Below are positions 17,880-26,643 of a DNA stretch of 64,000 bases, in pieces. Below the pieces are notes generated by a model. It worked only from the letters and a program-made list of their open reading frames with translations, was not told the origin of the DNA and made no database searches. Source of the stretch: Budvicia aquatica DSM 5075 = ATCC 35567 (GTDB lineage: Bacteria > Pseudomonadota > Gammaproteobacteria > Enterobacterales > Enterobacteriaceae); assembly GCF_000427805.1 (NCBI RefSeq), contig NZ_KE386588.1:108266-172265 (forward strand), given 5' to 3'. A program made the translations under genes and the position numbers. The number at the start of each line of letters is the position of its first letter. Within the stretch, counting starts at the first letter, position 1.

Positions 17880-18929
17880 TTAGTCGAAATAGACCTGCAC
17901 CTTTGCCGCCTTATTTTTATCAGCGGCGAATTCCAGCGCGTTGACAATTTCCTCTTTACTGAACTCAGAGGAAAGCAGCGGTAACGGATTTATTCGACCG
18001 CTCTCCAACCATTTAACCGCGGTTTCAAATTCATGAACAAAGCGGAAAGAACCGACAAAATTGATCTCTTTAACTAACATCAGAGAAAGCGGGTAATTTA
18101 CCGGACTCGCCCCCATACCAACCTGTACTACCGTGCCGGTTGGTTTAGTAAACTCAACGGTAGAAGCCACGGCAGATGCAGCACCACTGGCCTCAAAAAC
18201 CACATCAAAATAGCCTTTATTCTCTTTATACTGCCCTACCGCTTTTTCATCTGTTGGATCCAGCGCTAACGAGGCCCCCATTTCTATAGCCAGCTCTCGG
18301 CAACGTTCACTCATATCGGTAGCTACAATCTCGGAGGCACCGGAATTAAGTGCTGCAGCCATAATAAGGCAGCCTATCGGTCCTGAACCCGTAACTAACA
18401 CCCGTTTCCCTACTAAACTGCCAGCAATATTTACTGCATGAATTGCGACTGCCAGAGGTTCGGAAAAAGCCATAATTTTAGGCGACACATGGTTAGCATA
18501 GGGTATGCACTGAGCAACTGAAGCGACAATATATTCAGAAAATCCTCCGTTAACGTGAGGATTAAACTGGGCACTGCCCATAAATTTCATGGTCGGACAC
18601 TGATTTTGTTTACCGGACAAGCACATCGGACAGCAATTACAAGGCTGAGAGGGGTTAACAGCAACCCGTTGCCCTATGGCTAGCCCGGAATCTTTCGGTG
18701 CTTGCTCGACGATACCGGCAAACTCATGGCCAATAACCATCGGATTTTTCAGAATTGACATCCCTGCCCGGCCATGAAAATAGTAGTGAATATCTGAACC
18801 ACAAATACCGCCGCGCTCCACTTTAACTAACACGTCGTGTTCACCTAACTGCAGTTCACGATCTTCAACCCGCACATCTTTTTCACCATGAGCAAAGCAG
18901 GCTTTACATTGAATATGTTGAACAGTCAT
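17880..18929 (-). CDS. idnD: Zinc-dependent acid-sugar dehydrogenase (L-idonate/L-gulonate 5-dehydrogenase type)
   Basis: This 349-residue medium-chain dehydrogenase closely resembles E. coli L-idonate 5-dehydrogenase: GGICGSDIHYY with the catalytic zinc Cys, IGHEFAG with the His-Glu pair, structural-zinc cysteines in NPSQPCNCCPMCLSGKQNQC, and the NAD-binding VTGSGPIGCL near residue 173. It oxidises C5 of an aldonic acid to a keto acid. The neighbours are two carriers, an SDR and a ManD-family dehydratase, so substrates could be L-idonate (to 5-keto-gluconate) or L-gulonate (to fructuronate). Sequence reading cannot separate these. It lies 28 bases downstream of the MFS gene, in the same unit. 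Confidence 0.85.
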   Translation of the reverse strand: MTVQHIQCKACFAHGEKDVRVEDRELQLGEHDVLVKVERGGICGSDIHYYFHGRAGMSILKNPMVIGHEFAGIVEQAPKDSGLAIGQRVAVNPSQPCNCCPMCLSGKQNQCPTMKFMGSAQFNPHVNGGFSEYIVASVAQCIPYANHVSPKIMAFSEPLAVAIHAVNIAGSLVGKRVLVTGSGPIGCLIMAAALNSGASEIVATDMSERCRELAIEMGASLALDPTDEKAVGQYKENKGYFDVVFEASGAASAVASTVEFTKPTGTVVQVGMGASPVNYPLSLMLVKEINFVGSFRFVHEFETAVKWLESGRINPLPLLSSEFSKEEIVNALEFAADKNKAAKVQVYFD

Positions 18930-18957
18930 TTTTCTTACCTCTGATATTAAGAATAAT

Positions 18958-20277
18958 TTAAACCGGTTGCTTCTGCGGGGGCTGAATAACTTCGATCTTG
19001 CCGACTAAAAATACGTAAGCTAAGACCCCCATAAATGCAACGCCTGAGATGTAGTACATGGCATATTGAAAATTACTGGTTCGCTCGAGAATCACGCCAA
19101 TAACAATAGGGCTGACAATCCCGGACAGGTTACCGAAGACGTTCAAGAATCCGCCCAGCGTACCGATTAAATGACGTGGAATAACGTCACCGCACACCAC
19201 CCAACCTAAGTTAGAAAATGCGTTGGCAAAGAAAGCGATAGAAAGGATGGCAATGGCAATAACCGGTCGATCTTCAAAAAAGTTAACGGTACACATAATG
19301 CACGTCAGGCACAGGCCGGAGATCACCGGTAACTTACGGGCAAAAGTTTTAGATTTGCCTTTCTTCAGTAAGGTATCACTCAGTACTCCACCGCACAGAA
19401 CGCCGACCATCGCCATCAGATAAGGGAAAGCTGCCCCCATACCTGCTTTAGCAATCGACAGATTTAACCCTTTTTCTAAATAGACAATAAACCAGGTTAA
19501 AAAGAAATAGAGGGTTGAAGAACAGGCAAACTGCGCAATAAATAAGCCCCAAATGGTCTTCTTTCTTAAGATATAAAATATTTCAGGCCAGTTAGCCTTT
19601 TGATTAATCGTAGCCTGATTGCTGGAACCATAGCCACCCCCCTCGCGGATATAGTCCAGTTCAGCCTGATTAACACTTTTGCTATGCTGAGGATCGCGAT
19701 AAACAATCAGCCAATAAACACCAAATATAATTCCTATACCGCCGGAAATATAAAAAGACATTTCCCAGCCATAGCTAGCCACAATAAATGAGAGTGCCGG
19801 CGTTAATAGTGCCAACCCGATATATTGAGCACTGGAATAAATAGCCGTCGCTCTGGCCCGCTCCTGATCGGGAAACCAATTAGCAATAATTTTAGTATTA
19901 GATGGAAAAGACGGGGCTTCAGCAATACCAATCAATGCCCGACAGACCAGTAACATAGCAAATGACATAGATGAAGCTGCAAATATCTCTAATGACGCAA
20001 ACCCCATAAAGAAAGTAAAAATACTCCACAATACAATGGCACTACCATACAAAATTCGTGAGCCTATCTTATCCAGAATGTAGCCAACCGGGATCTGACT
20101 CATTGCATAGAACCAGGTAAACATTGAGAACAGCAAACCAAGCTGAGTTGGCGTTAAACCAAACTCAGCCTGAATATGAGATCCGGCAACCGATAAATTT
20201 GCCCGATCCATATAGTTTATAGCCGTCACGATAAACAAGAGCGTAAGAATAAAAAAGCGTGATTTAGTGGCTTTCAT
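18958..20277 (-). CDS. MFS acid-sugar transporter (anion:cation symporter family)
   Basis: This 439-residue inner-membrane protein has 12 hydrophobic segments and anion:cation-symporter features resembling the galactonate/glucarate carriers. The start FFILTLLFIVTAINYMDRANLSVAG is typical, with the conserved NYMDR motif. GYILDKIGSR is the loop 2-3 MFS signature. It probably imports the aldonic acid used by the dehydrogenase encoded 28 bases downstream. AAGGGA lies before the ATG. A 208-bp gap separates it from the next upstream gene, so it may have its own promoter. Confidence 0.85.
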   Translation of the reverse strand: MKATKSRFFILTLLFIVTAINYMDRANLSVAGSHIQAEFGLTPTQLGLLFSMFTWFYAMSQIPVGYILDKIGSRILYGSAIVLWSIFTFFMGFASLEIFAASSMSFAMLLVCRALIGIAEAPSFPSNTKIIANWFPDQERARATAIYSSAQYIGLALLTPALSFIVASYGWEMSFYISGGIGIIFGVYWLIVYRDPQHSKSVNQAELDYIREGGGYGSSNQATINQKANWPEIFYILRKKTIWGLFIAQFACSSTLYFFLTWFIVYLEKGLNLSIAKAGMGAAFPYLMAMVGVLCGGVLSDTLLKKGKSKTFARKLPVISGLCLTCIMCTVNFFEDRPVIAIAILSIAFFANAFSNLGWVVCGDVIPRHLIGTLGGFLNVFGNLSGIVSPIVIGVILERTSNFQYAMYYISGVAFMGVLAYVFLVGKIEVIQPPQKQPV

Positions 20278-20485
20278 CTGATTAATCCCTTTAATTATTT
20301 TTAATAAAAATGGATTGATATACGCAAAATCACTGGCGCCATCGGAAGACAGATAAGTCAGTCCGTTCTATATTAAAAATAGAATTCGCCATGAAATAAA
20401 AATTCAATAAATCAATCTTTTATTGATGAGTATTATTTTGATACGGGCATATAAATATGCCCATATGTTTTAACAAAAAATAACG

Positions 20486-21757
20486 TTAAACGGTTGCTAC
20501 CTTTTTATTATTGAATCTTGTTACCGTAGTTAATAACACCGCAACCACCAGAGAGCTTCCCATAAAGATATAAGAGGCTTCAGGTCCACCGGTCGTACCG
20601 TTTAAATACCCTACAATATAAGAGCCGACAAAAGACCCCAATGCTCCGAAGCTGACGATAAAAGCCATCGCCCCGGCAACCACATTTCTTGGAATAATTT
20701 CAGGAATAGCGGCAAAGAATGGTCCATATGGGGTGTACATTGCCCCGCCGGCAATCACTAACAGGGTATAAGAGAGCCAGAAGTTTGATGCACCAAGAGT
20801 AAATGAACCAATAAAAGAGATGGCTCCAATGCCCAAAAACACCAATACGATTAACTTTCTTTTCTGGAATTTATCTGAAAAATACGACGCTCCCAGCATT
20901 AGCGGTACCGCAAGCAGATAAGGCGCTGCAGATAACCAACCGGTAGCGACAATTCCAAGTCCTGAAGCTGACTTCAGAATCGAAGGCAACCACATAATGA
21001 AACCGTACATACCGATATTCCAAAAGAAGTGAATAAAGGAGAGAGCAAGAACGGTCGGCGAGCGGAATGCTTCACCATAGTTCTTAATGGGTTTCATATC
21101 TTTCTGCTCAGCAGCTAACGCCTGCTCCAGATCGATCTTCTCTTTATCACTTAACCATTTGGCATCTCTTGGCCGGTCAACAAAGATTATCCACCAGATG
21201 ACGGCCCAGATAACTGCCGGTACGCCCTCAATAATAAACATGCCACGCCAGCCAAAGGAGTTAACCAGATAACCAGAAAGTACTGACATCCATAACACCG
21301 TTATCGGGTTTCCTAAAAACAGAAAGGTATTCGCCTTCGAGCGTTCCTGTTTAGTAAACCAATGGCTTAAGAACACTAGCATCGCGGGCATCACCGCACT
21401 TTCAGCTACCCCTAACGAAAAACGGATGGCGGCTAGCATAGGAATGCTACTCACCATACCGGTGGCAGTTGCCAGTGCTCCCCAGACCAACAGACTCCAG
21501 AAAATCAGTTTCTTTGCACTGCGTTTTTCAGCATAAATTCCGCCGGGAACCTGAAAAAAGAAGTAACCAAGGAAAAATAGAGCACCCAGCATGGATGAAG
21601 TCGATGCGGTAATATTTAAATCATCCGCTAGCCCGGCTGCAGCGCCAAAACCATAGTTAGCACGGTCTAAATAGGCCAAACTATAGGTAATAAAAGCAAT
21701 CGGAATTAGCCTTTTCCAGCGGGCAGGAGCCAGCTTTTTAGGGACATCATGACTCAT
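20486..21757 (-). CDS. Second MFS transporter (anion:cation symporter family)
   Basis: This 423-residue MFS carrier has 12 predicted membrane segments. It opens RWKRLIPIAFITYSLAYLDRANYGFG, the NYxDR-like family signature, and has PGGIYAEKRSAKK in loop 2-3 and FLGNPITVLWMSVLSGYL in helix 5. It resembles hexuronate/phthalate-type carriers more than the neighbouring carrier. I moved the start to ATG 21757, nine bases after AAGGAT; an upstream ATG at 21784 has no ribosome binding site. Two different acid-sugar carriers in one locus suggest two related substrates. Confidence 0.83.
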   Translation of the reverse strand: MSHDVPKKLAPARWKRLIPIAFITYSLAYLDRANYGFGAAAGLADDLNITASTSSMLGALFFLGYFFFQVPGGIYAEKRSAKKLIFWSLLVWGALATATGMVSSIPMLAAIRFSLGVAESAVMPAMLVFLSHWFTKQERSKANTFLFLGNPITVLWMSVLSGYLVNSFGWRGMFIIEGVPAVIWAVIWWIIFVDRPRDAKWLSDKEKIDLEQALAAEQKDMKPIKNYGEAFRSPTVLALSFIHFFWNIGMYGFIMWLPSILKSASGLGIVATGWLSAAPYLLAVPLMLGASYFSDKFQKRKLIVLVFLGIGAISFIGSFTLGASNFWLSYTLLVIAGGAMYTPYGPFFAAIPEIIPRNVVAGAMAFIVSFGALGSFVGSYIVGYLNGTTGGPEASYIFMGSSLVVAVLLTTVTRFNNKKVATV

Positions 21758-21862
21758 AAAAATTCGATCCTTAAAAAAGTGCATCAGTTCAGAGCCGGTG
21801 AATTTTAATCAGCCTAGTGGCGAATAATCCTACGGCCCTGCTTAATACCGTCACAAAGTCCC

Positions 21863-22630
21863 TTACAGCACGGCTAACCAGCCACCGTCGACGTAAATAA
21901 TTTGCCCGTTAATATAGTTAGAGGCATCTGATGAGAGATAAACCGCGGTACCAATCAATTCATCAGGTTTACCCCAGCGCTGGGATGGGTTACTGCTTTT
22001 CACCCATGCATCAAACTCAACGTTTTGAATCAATGCCTCATTCATATCCGTCAGAATATAGCCCGGTCCAATAGCATTAGCCTGAATATTAAACTGTGCC
22101 CATTCGGCAGACATCGCGCGGGTCAGCATTTTGATACCACCCTTAGCGGCGGTATAAGGCGCAACCGTTGCCCGAGCAGCTTCACTGGTTAAAGAACCGA
22201 TATTAATGATCTTTCCGCCTTTACCACCAGCGGTCATTCGCTTCGCCGCCGCTTTAGAAACGATAAAGGCACTGGTCAGGTTAATATCAATCACCCGTTG
22301 CCAGTCGGCTAAATCCAGATCGACCATAGGCTTACGGAACTGGATTCCAGCATTGTTAATCAAGATATCTACCTTAATTCCTTCAGCATCTAACTGTTCA
22401 AAAGCGGCATTAACCGCCTCTTCTTTAGAAACATCAAAGACTAAACCTTTTGCCTTAAAGCCTTTATCCTGAAGTTTTTTAACCGACTCCTTTAAGACCT
22501 CTTCTCTTAGATCGTTAAGAATGACAGAAGCACCGGCTTGGGCCAGCCCTTCTGCATAAGAGAAGCCTAATCCGCGCGCCGAACCGGTGACAAGTGCAGT
22601 ACGTCCACTAAGATTGAATAATGATGACAT
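21863..22630 (-). CDS. idnO: SDR oxidoreductase (gluconate 5-dehydrogenase / mannonate 5-dehydrogenase type)
   Basis: This is a 255-residue short-chain dehydrogenase. The NAD(P) loop is LVTGSARGLGFS near residue 15, the NNAG motif is ILINNAGIQFRKP, the catalytic Ser is in INIGSLTSE and the YxxxK motif is YTAAKGG. It resembles E. coli IdnO, which reduces 5-keto-gluconate to D-gluconate. The equivalent in L-gulonate pathways reduces fructuronate to mannonate. It is the first gene of the leftward group, divergent from the GntR regulator, with an operator-like site about 100 bases upstream (22731-22744). Confidence 0.85.
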   Translation of the reverse strand: MSSLFNLSGRTALVTGSARGLGFSYAEGLAQAGASVILNDLREEVLKESVKKLQDKGFKAKGLVFDVSKEEAVNAAFEQLDAEGIKVDILINNAGIQFRKPMVDLDLADWQRVIDINLTSAFIVSKAAAKRMTAGGKGGKIINIGSLTSEAARATVAPYTAAKGGIKMLTRAMSAEWAQFNIQANAIGPGYILTDMNEALIQNVEFDAWVKSSNPSQRWGKPDELIGTAVYLSSDASNYINGQIIYVDGGWLAVL

Positions 22631-22730
22631 TGAAAAACCCCTTTATTAAACGCATCGCAGTGCATCGTTTAGGCCTGATGCTACCGCAAACATTTTAGTT
22701 ATCGATTATAAGATGGCATTAATAAATGTA

Positions 22731-22744
22731 AGATGACTAACAAG
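22731..22744 (+). promoter_or_regulatory. Operator-like site 1 of the acid-sugar locus
   Basis: AGATGACTAACAAG is one of three 14-base sites sharing AGATG-N-C-N-N-ACA-W-G, in front of the leftward SDR gene. Compare 22886-22899 and 23720-23733, read on the minus strand. These are probably binding sites of the GntR protein encoded between them. Confidence 0.55.
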
Positions 22745-22885
22745 TTGACGGTGCATATTTAGCGATTAAACTTGTTTATCTCAATCAGAAGAACGCAATT
22801 TTGCGAGGTAAATCTCAAAAATAGGTAAAAAAAAGCCTGTTTTTACGATTTTATGGTCATTTAATTCAATTAACTTATTTTTCAA

Positions 22886-22899
22886 CTTGTAGGACATCT
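22886..22899 (-). promoter_or_regulatory. Operator-like site 2 of the acid-sugar locus
   Basis: On the minus strand this reads AGATGTCCTACAAG, 12 of 14 bases identical to site 1. It lies 47 bases before the gntR start, in a position suited to autoregulation. The 315-bp gap 22631-22945 holds these two sites and both divergent promoters, and nothing else I could recognise. Confidence 0.55.
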
Positions 22900-22945
22900 T
22901 CTATTGTGGCTATACTGATCCCGCAATGACACAAACGGGTTACCA

Positions 22946-23680
22946 ATGAGCATAAAAACAATTAAAAAACAGAATATCGTTGATATCGTTTATGAGCAGA
23001 TGAAGGCTCATATCCTTGACGGTAAGTGGGCTGCCGGCAGCAAAATGCCATCAGAGCTAGAACTTGCAGCGTCTTTTGACGTTAGCAGGGTCAGCGTACG
23101 CAGCGCCGTTCAGCGATTACGAGATCTTGGCGTTGCTATTACTCATCAGGGTAAAGGCACTTTTATTTCTGAGAACCTTAACCCAAACTTACTGCTTCGT
23201 GACAATGCAGCACCGGTAATGCACCTAAGTCAGGAAGAGTTCTTCGATATGATGGTGTTTCGCCAAACCGTTGAATTTAAATGCATGGAACTGGCGGTGC
23301 AAAATGCCACTGATGAAGATATTCAGGCATTAGAACAAGCGCTGAGTAAGATGCTGACCAATAAAGATAACTATAAACGCTACTCTCAGGCTGATTTTGA
23401 ATTTCATCTGGCGATTGTGAAAGCCTCACAAAACAAGGTGTTCTACAACGTTATGTGTTCAATAAAAGATATGTACTACTACTATCTGGAAGAGTTGAAC
23501 CGAGTTTTCGGCATTACGCTGGAAAGCGTTGATGCTCACTTAAAAGTATTTTTAGCGATAAAAAATCGCGATGCATCAACCGCTACAGCAGTACTCAACG
23601 CGGCTATGGCAGATAACGTCAATGCGATAAATAAGTTAAAAGAAGCCCAACCCGCTTCTGAAAACGACGCTTCGGCGTGA
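22946..23680 (+). CDS. GntR-family (FadR subfamily) transcriptional regulator
   Basis: This 244-residue regulator has an N-terminal winged helix (DIVYEQMKAHILDGKWAAGSKMPSELELAASFDVSRVSVRSAVQRLRDLGVAITHQGKGTF, residues about 12-75). An all-helical FCD ligand domain follows, with its metal-binding region in FEFHLAIVKASQN. FCD regulators bind sugar acids and usually derepress catabolic operons. It sits between the leftward SDR/carrier/dehydrogenase genes and the rightward dehydratase gene, and three related 14-base sites flank it. It is therefore the likely local regulator. The effector is inferred to be an aldonic acid. Confidence 0.88.
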   Translation: MSIKTIKKQNIVDIVYEQMKAHILDGKWAAGSKMPSELELAASFDVSRVSVRSAVQRLRDLGVAITHQGKGTFISENLNPNLLLRDNAAPVMHLSQEEFFDMMVFRQTVEFKCMELAVQNATDEDIQALEQALSKMLTNKDNYKRYSQADFEFHLAIVKASQNKVFYNVMCSIKDMYYYYLEELNRVFGITLESVDAHLKVFLAIKNRDASTATAVLNAAMADNVNAINKLKEAQPASENDASA

Positions 23681-23727
23681 TTAATCATGTAGGGCCTTTA
23701 TCGGCTCTAAATGATTAATCATGTAGG
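23678..23727 (+). repeat. Direct repeat of a 16-bp motif containing a palindrome
   Basis: TGATTAATCATGTAGG occurs at 23678-23693, overlapping the gntR stop codon, and again at 23712-23727, a period of 34 bases. The second copy runs into operator-like site 3. The repeat includes the palindrome TGATTAATCA. Confidence 0.8.
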
Positions 23728-23733
23728 ACATCT
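23720..23733 (-). promoter_or_regulatory. Operator-like site 3 of the acid-sugar locus
   Basis: On the minus strand this reads AGATGTCCTACATG, 13 of 14 identical to site 2. It lies 51 bases before the dehydratase start. A degenerate partial copy occurs 34 bases upstream within the direct repeat. Confidence 0.55.
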
Positions 23734-23783
23734 GACAAGTTAAGTTGACGCTAAACTTTTTTATATTTTACAAGGAACACATG

Positions 23784-25037
23784 ATGCAAGAGCTAAAAGT
23801 CACCAACGTAAAAACTATTCTGACTGCACCGGGCGGGATCGATCTGGTGGTAGTTAAAGTTGAGACTAACCAACCCGGCCTATACGGATTAGGCTGTGCT
23901 ACTTTTACCCAACGCATCTATGGCGTAGAAGCAGCAATCGAGAACTACATGAAACCGTTCCTGATTGGTAAAGATCCAAGCCGCATTGAAGATATCTGGC
24001 AATCAGCCTGCGTCAGCGGTTATTGGAGAAGCGGCCCGATCATGAATAATGCCCTGTCCGGTATTGATATGGCCCTGTGGGACATTAAAGGAAAGCTGGC
24101 AGGCATGCCCGTTTATGAGCTATTGGGTGGTAAATGCCGCGATGGAATTCCGCTATATCGCCACGCCGACGGTGAAGACGAATTTGCGGTTGAAGACAAT
24201 ATTCACGCCCTAATGGCAGAAGGCTATCAGTATGTACGTTGTCAGATGGGTATGTACGGTGGTGCAGGTACTGACGATATGAAACTGATCGCAACGCAGT
24301 ATGCTAAAGCGAAAAATATTCAACCTAAGCGTTCACCTCGCACTCGCACGCCGGGTATCTATTTCGATCCTGAGGCCTATGTAAAAAGCGTTCCACGCCT
24401 GTTTGATCACCTGCGTAATAAATTAGGTTTTGGCATTGAATTTATTCACGATGTCCATGAACGCGTAACACCAATTGCCGCAGTTCAATTAGCGAAGAAT
24501 CTGGAACAATATCATCTGTTCTATCTTGAGGATCCGGTTGCCCCGGAAAATATCGAATGGCTGAAGATTATGCGCCAGCAAACCTCTACCCCAATATCTA
24601 TGGGTGAACTGTTTACTAACGTCAATGAATACAAGTCGTTAATTATTAATCAGCAAATCGACTATATTCGCTGCCATGTTAGTACTATCGGTGGCATTAC
24701 TCCGGCCAAGAAACTGGCAACCCTAAGTGAAATGTGCGGCGTGCGTACCGCATGGCACGGACCGGGGGATATATCGCCGATCGGCGTAGCGGCTAATCTA
24801 CATTTAGATATGAGCAGTACCAACTTTGGCATTCAGGAAATTACTCCAATGAATGACCAACTGCGTGAAGTATTCAGCGGCTGTCCGGAAATCGATAACG
24901 GCTACGCTTACCTGAGCGATAAACCGGGTTTAGGTATTGATATCGATGAAGAGAAAGCCAAACAGTACCCATGCCAGGGAGGAATCCCTTCATGGACTAT
25001 GGCCAGAACTCCTGACGGTACGGCATCACGTCCTTAA
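23784..25037 (+). CDS. ManD-family acid-sugar dehydratase (enolase superfamily, RspA-like)
   Basis: This 417-residue mandelate racemase/enolase-type protein follows the ManD/RspA layout: a capping domain to about 110, then a TIM barrel with metal ligands in FIHDVHER, FYLEDPV and SMGELF and a catalytic His in TAWHGPGDISPIG. ManD enzymes dehydrate D-mannonate or, in some members, D-gluconate to 2-keto-3-deoxygluconate. Many have low activity and belong to L-gulonate or L-idonate routes, which the adjacent zinc dehydrogenase and SDR genes fit. AAGGA lies seven bases before ATG 23784; an ATG at 23781 is an alternative. A strong terminator follows at 25069. Confidence 0.87.
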   Translation: MQELKVTNVKTILTAPGGIDLVVVKVETNQPGLYGLGCATFTQRIYGVEAAIENYMKPFLIGKDPSRIEDIWQSACVSGYWRSGPIMNNALSGIDMALWDIKGKLAGMPVYELLGGKCRDGIPLYRHADGEDEFAVEDNIHALMAEGYQYVRCQMGMYGGAGTDDMKLIATQYAKAKNIQPKRSPRTRTPGIYFDPEAYVKSVPRLFDHLRNKLGFGIEFIHDVHERVTPIAAVQLAKNLEQYHLFYLEDPVAPENIEWLKIMRQQTSTPISMGELFTNVNEYKSLIINQQIDYIRCHVSTIGGITPAKKLATLSEMCGVRTAWHGPGDISPIGVAANLHLDMSSTNFGIQEITPMNDQLREVFSGCPEIDNGYAYLSDKPGLGIDIDEEKAKQYPCQGGIPSWTMARTPDGTASRP

Positions 25038-25068
25038 TTCAGCAATATTAGTCGCGCTATAAACGTTG

Positions 25069-25112
25069 CCCCGTTGTCTGATAATTCACTTTATCAGGCC
25101 TCGGGGTTTTTA
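25069..25112 (+). terminator. Terminator after the ManD-family gene
   Basis: A long hairpin with two paired blocks (CCCCG / CGGGG and CTGATAA / TTATCAG) is followed by TTTTT. Confidence 0.85.
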
Positions 25113-25225
25113 TTCTATATTCCTCTCAGCCTCCGTTATTCCCATTGATTCCATCTGTATTTCCCAATAAGAATCAGGTATTACTATGCTGTTTTTTATC
25201 AATAATCAAATTGAAGGACTGGCAT

Positions 25226-25708
25226 ATGAATGACCAAGCATTCTGGCAGTTAATTGAACAGGCATGGAAAGCGGCAGGCCCTCAGGGAAATCAACGAGCC
25301 CAGTTGACCGACGGCTCTATTGATGAAGATGATATCTGGCCACTGGCCGATATTCTGGAAGGAAAAACGATCCCCGCGTTGCGGGAGAGGCTTAATCAGC
25401 TTTCACAACAAGATCTGGCGCTGTTCGATAACATTTTAGAACGAAAGCTGTACGATATAGATCGTGCTGAAATTCATCAATATACCGATGGTTCTGACGA
25501 TGGCTTCCTCTACGCCCGCGGGTTTATCGTCGGAATGGGACAAGCCTACTACGATACGGTAAATACGACCCCTTCCCTCGCTACCAGCGATGTCGAATGC
25601 GAAGGCATTTGCTACCTGTCATATCACGTTTATCGCGAACGTTTCGGCGATATGCCGAATACCGGTATCTGCCGGGAATCCTGCTCTAACGCAAAATACT
25701 GGGAATAG
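25226..25708 (+). CDS. DUF4240-type protein
   Basis: This 160-residue acidic cytoplasmic protein begins MNDQAFWQLIEQAW, the typical opening of DUF4240 proteins. It has a middle FDNILERKLYDIDRAEIHQY helix and a C-terminal FLYARGFIVGMGQAYYD segment. The function of the family is not established; members often occur among immunity-like genes. I chose ATG 25226, with GAAGGA eight bases upstream, over an upstream start that would add 27 unrelated residues. It is followed after 5 bases by the next gene, so the two are probably coupled. Confidence 0.75.
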   Translation: MNDQAFWQLIEQAWKAAGPQGNQRAQLTDGSIDEDDIWPLADILEGKTIPALRERLNQLSQQDLALFDNILERKLYDIDRAEIHQYTDGSDDGFLYARGFIVGMGQAYYDTVNTTPSLATSDVECEGICYLSYHVYRERFGDMPNTGICRESCSNAKYWE

Positions 25709-25713
25709 CGCCC

Positions 25714-26613
25714 GTGATTAAAATACCGTTGTCTAAACTCAATCATCAATCTCGGGGCGAAATGGTTGCCTGTTCATGGGGAATCCATGACGATATTCTG
25801 ATTCTGGAAGCAGAGCAGATTCCTGAACGTATTGACGGTATGTTTGTTCCGGCCCAGGCCGATAAACGCAGTTGGTTTGTTACGGTTTATCAAGGCGGAG
25901 AATTACTATTCACTCTGCCAGCGGTTGAATCCAAAACTAACTTTCACTACGTTCAGCGAGTCGGTGATGACCAGATTTTGTTAGTCGGAGCCCGTTGTCA
26001 TTACAACGAAGGAAAGCCAGATAAGAACGCGGCGTTATATAACCATTACGGGCAGCTAATAAACCGCTTTACCCTCGGCGACGGTATTGAACAGGTTAAC
26101 GTTACCGCCAGCAATGAAGTCTGGGTCGGCTATTTTGACGAAGGCGTGTTTGGCAACTACGGCTGGGGCCAACCGCTGGGCCAATACGGGCTAGTAAAGT
26201 TCGATCTTGAAGGTCATATTTTATGGCAGGCCGACCAGTTTGAAATTTTAGACTGCTATGCGGTAAATGCAGAAAGCAGTCGATCGTTTTGGTTTTATTA
26301 CTACTCTGACTTTAAGCTGGTTCACCTTCAGGATATGCAGCCGACAACCTACCCTCTTCCAATCAGTGGCTCCCATGCCTTCGCCATTTGTCATCCCTAT
26401 ATCATTATGGGCGGGGGCTATAACCACAATGATAAGTTCACCGTCTTCAAAAAGAATAATCAGCATCTGAAAAAAACTGATGAGCTGGTTTTTACCGACG
26501 AGAAAGGAAAATCCCTGACTCAGTACGTATATAACATTCGCGGCAATCAGGTAATAGCTTACAACCAAAATAATATCTACTTCACTAACCTATCGGTCAG
26601 CGATATAAAGTAG
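25714..26613 (+). CDS. Unknown protein, probable beta-propeller-like fold
   Basis: This 299-residue protein has no signal peptide or membrane segment. It has repeated short beta-strand-like modules with aromatic residues (SRSFWFYYYSDFKLVHL, QYGLVKFDLEGHILWQADQ, NEVWVGYFDEGVFGNYGWGQ), the pattern of propeller-type repeats. I do not recognise a named family. It starts at GTG 25714, five bases after the DUF4240 stop, without its own good ribosome binding site, so translation is probably coupled. It sits between two immunity-type small proteins, which hints at a role in the same system; this is inference. Confidence 0.6.
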   Translation: MIKIPLSKLNHQSRGEMVACSWGIHDDILILEAEQIPERIDGMFVPAQADKRSWFVTVYQGGELLFTLPAVESKTNFHYVQRVGDDQILLVGARCHYNEGKPDKNAALYNHYGQLINRFTLGDGIEQVNVTASNEVWVGYFDEGVFGNYGWGQPLGQYGLVKFDLEGHILWQADQFEILDCYAVNAESSRSFWFYYYSDFKLVHLQDMQPTTYPLPISGSHAFAICHPYIIMGGGYNHNDKFTVFKKNNQHLKKTDELVFTDEKGKSLTQYVYNIRGNQVIAYNQNNIYFTNLSVSDIK

Positions 26614-26643
26614 ACCAACATCAGCGTCGACAAGGAATCATCA

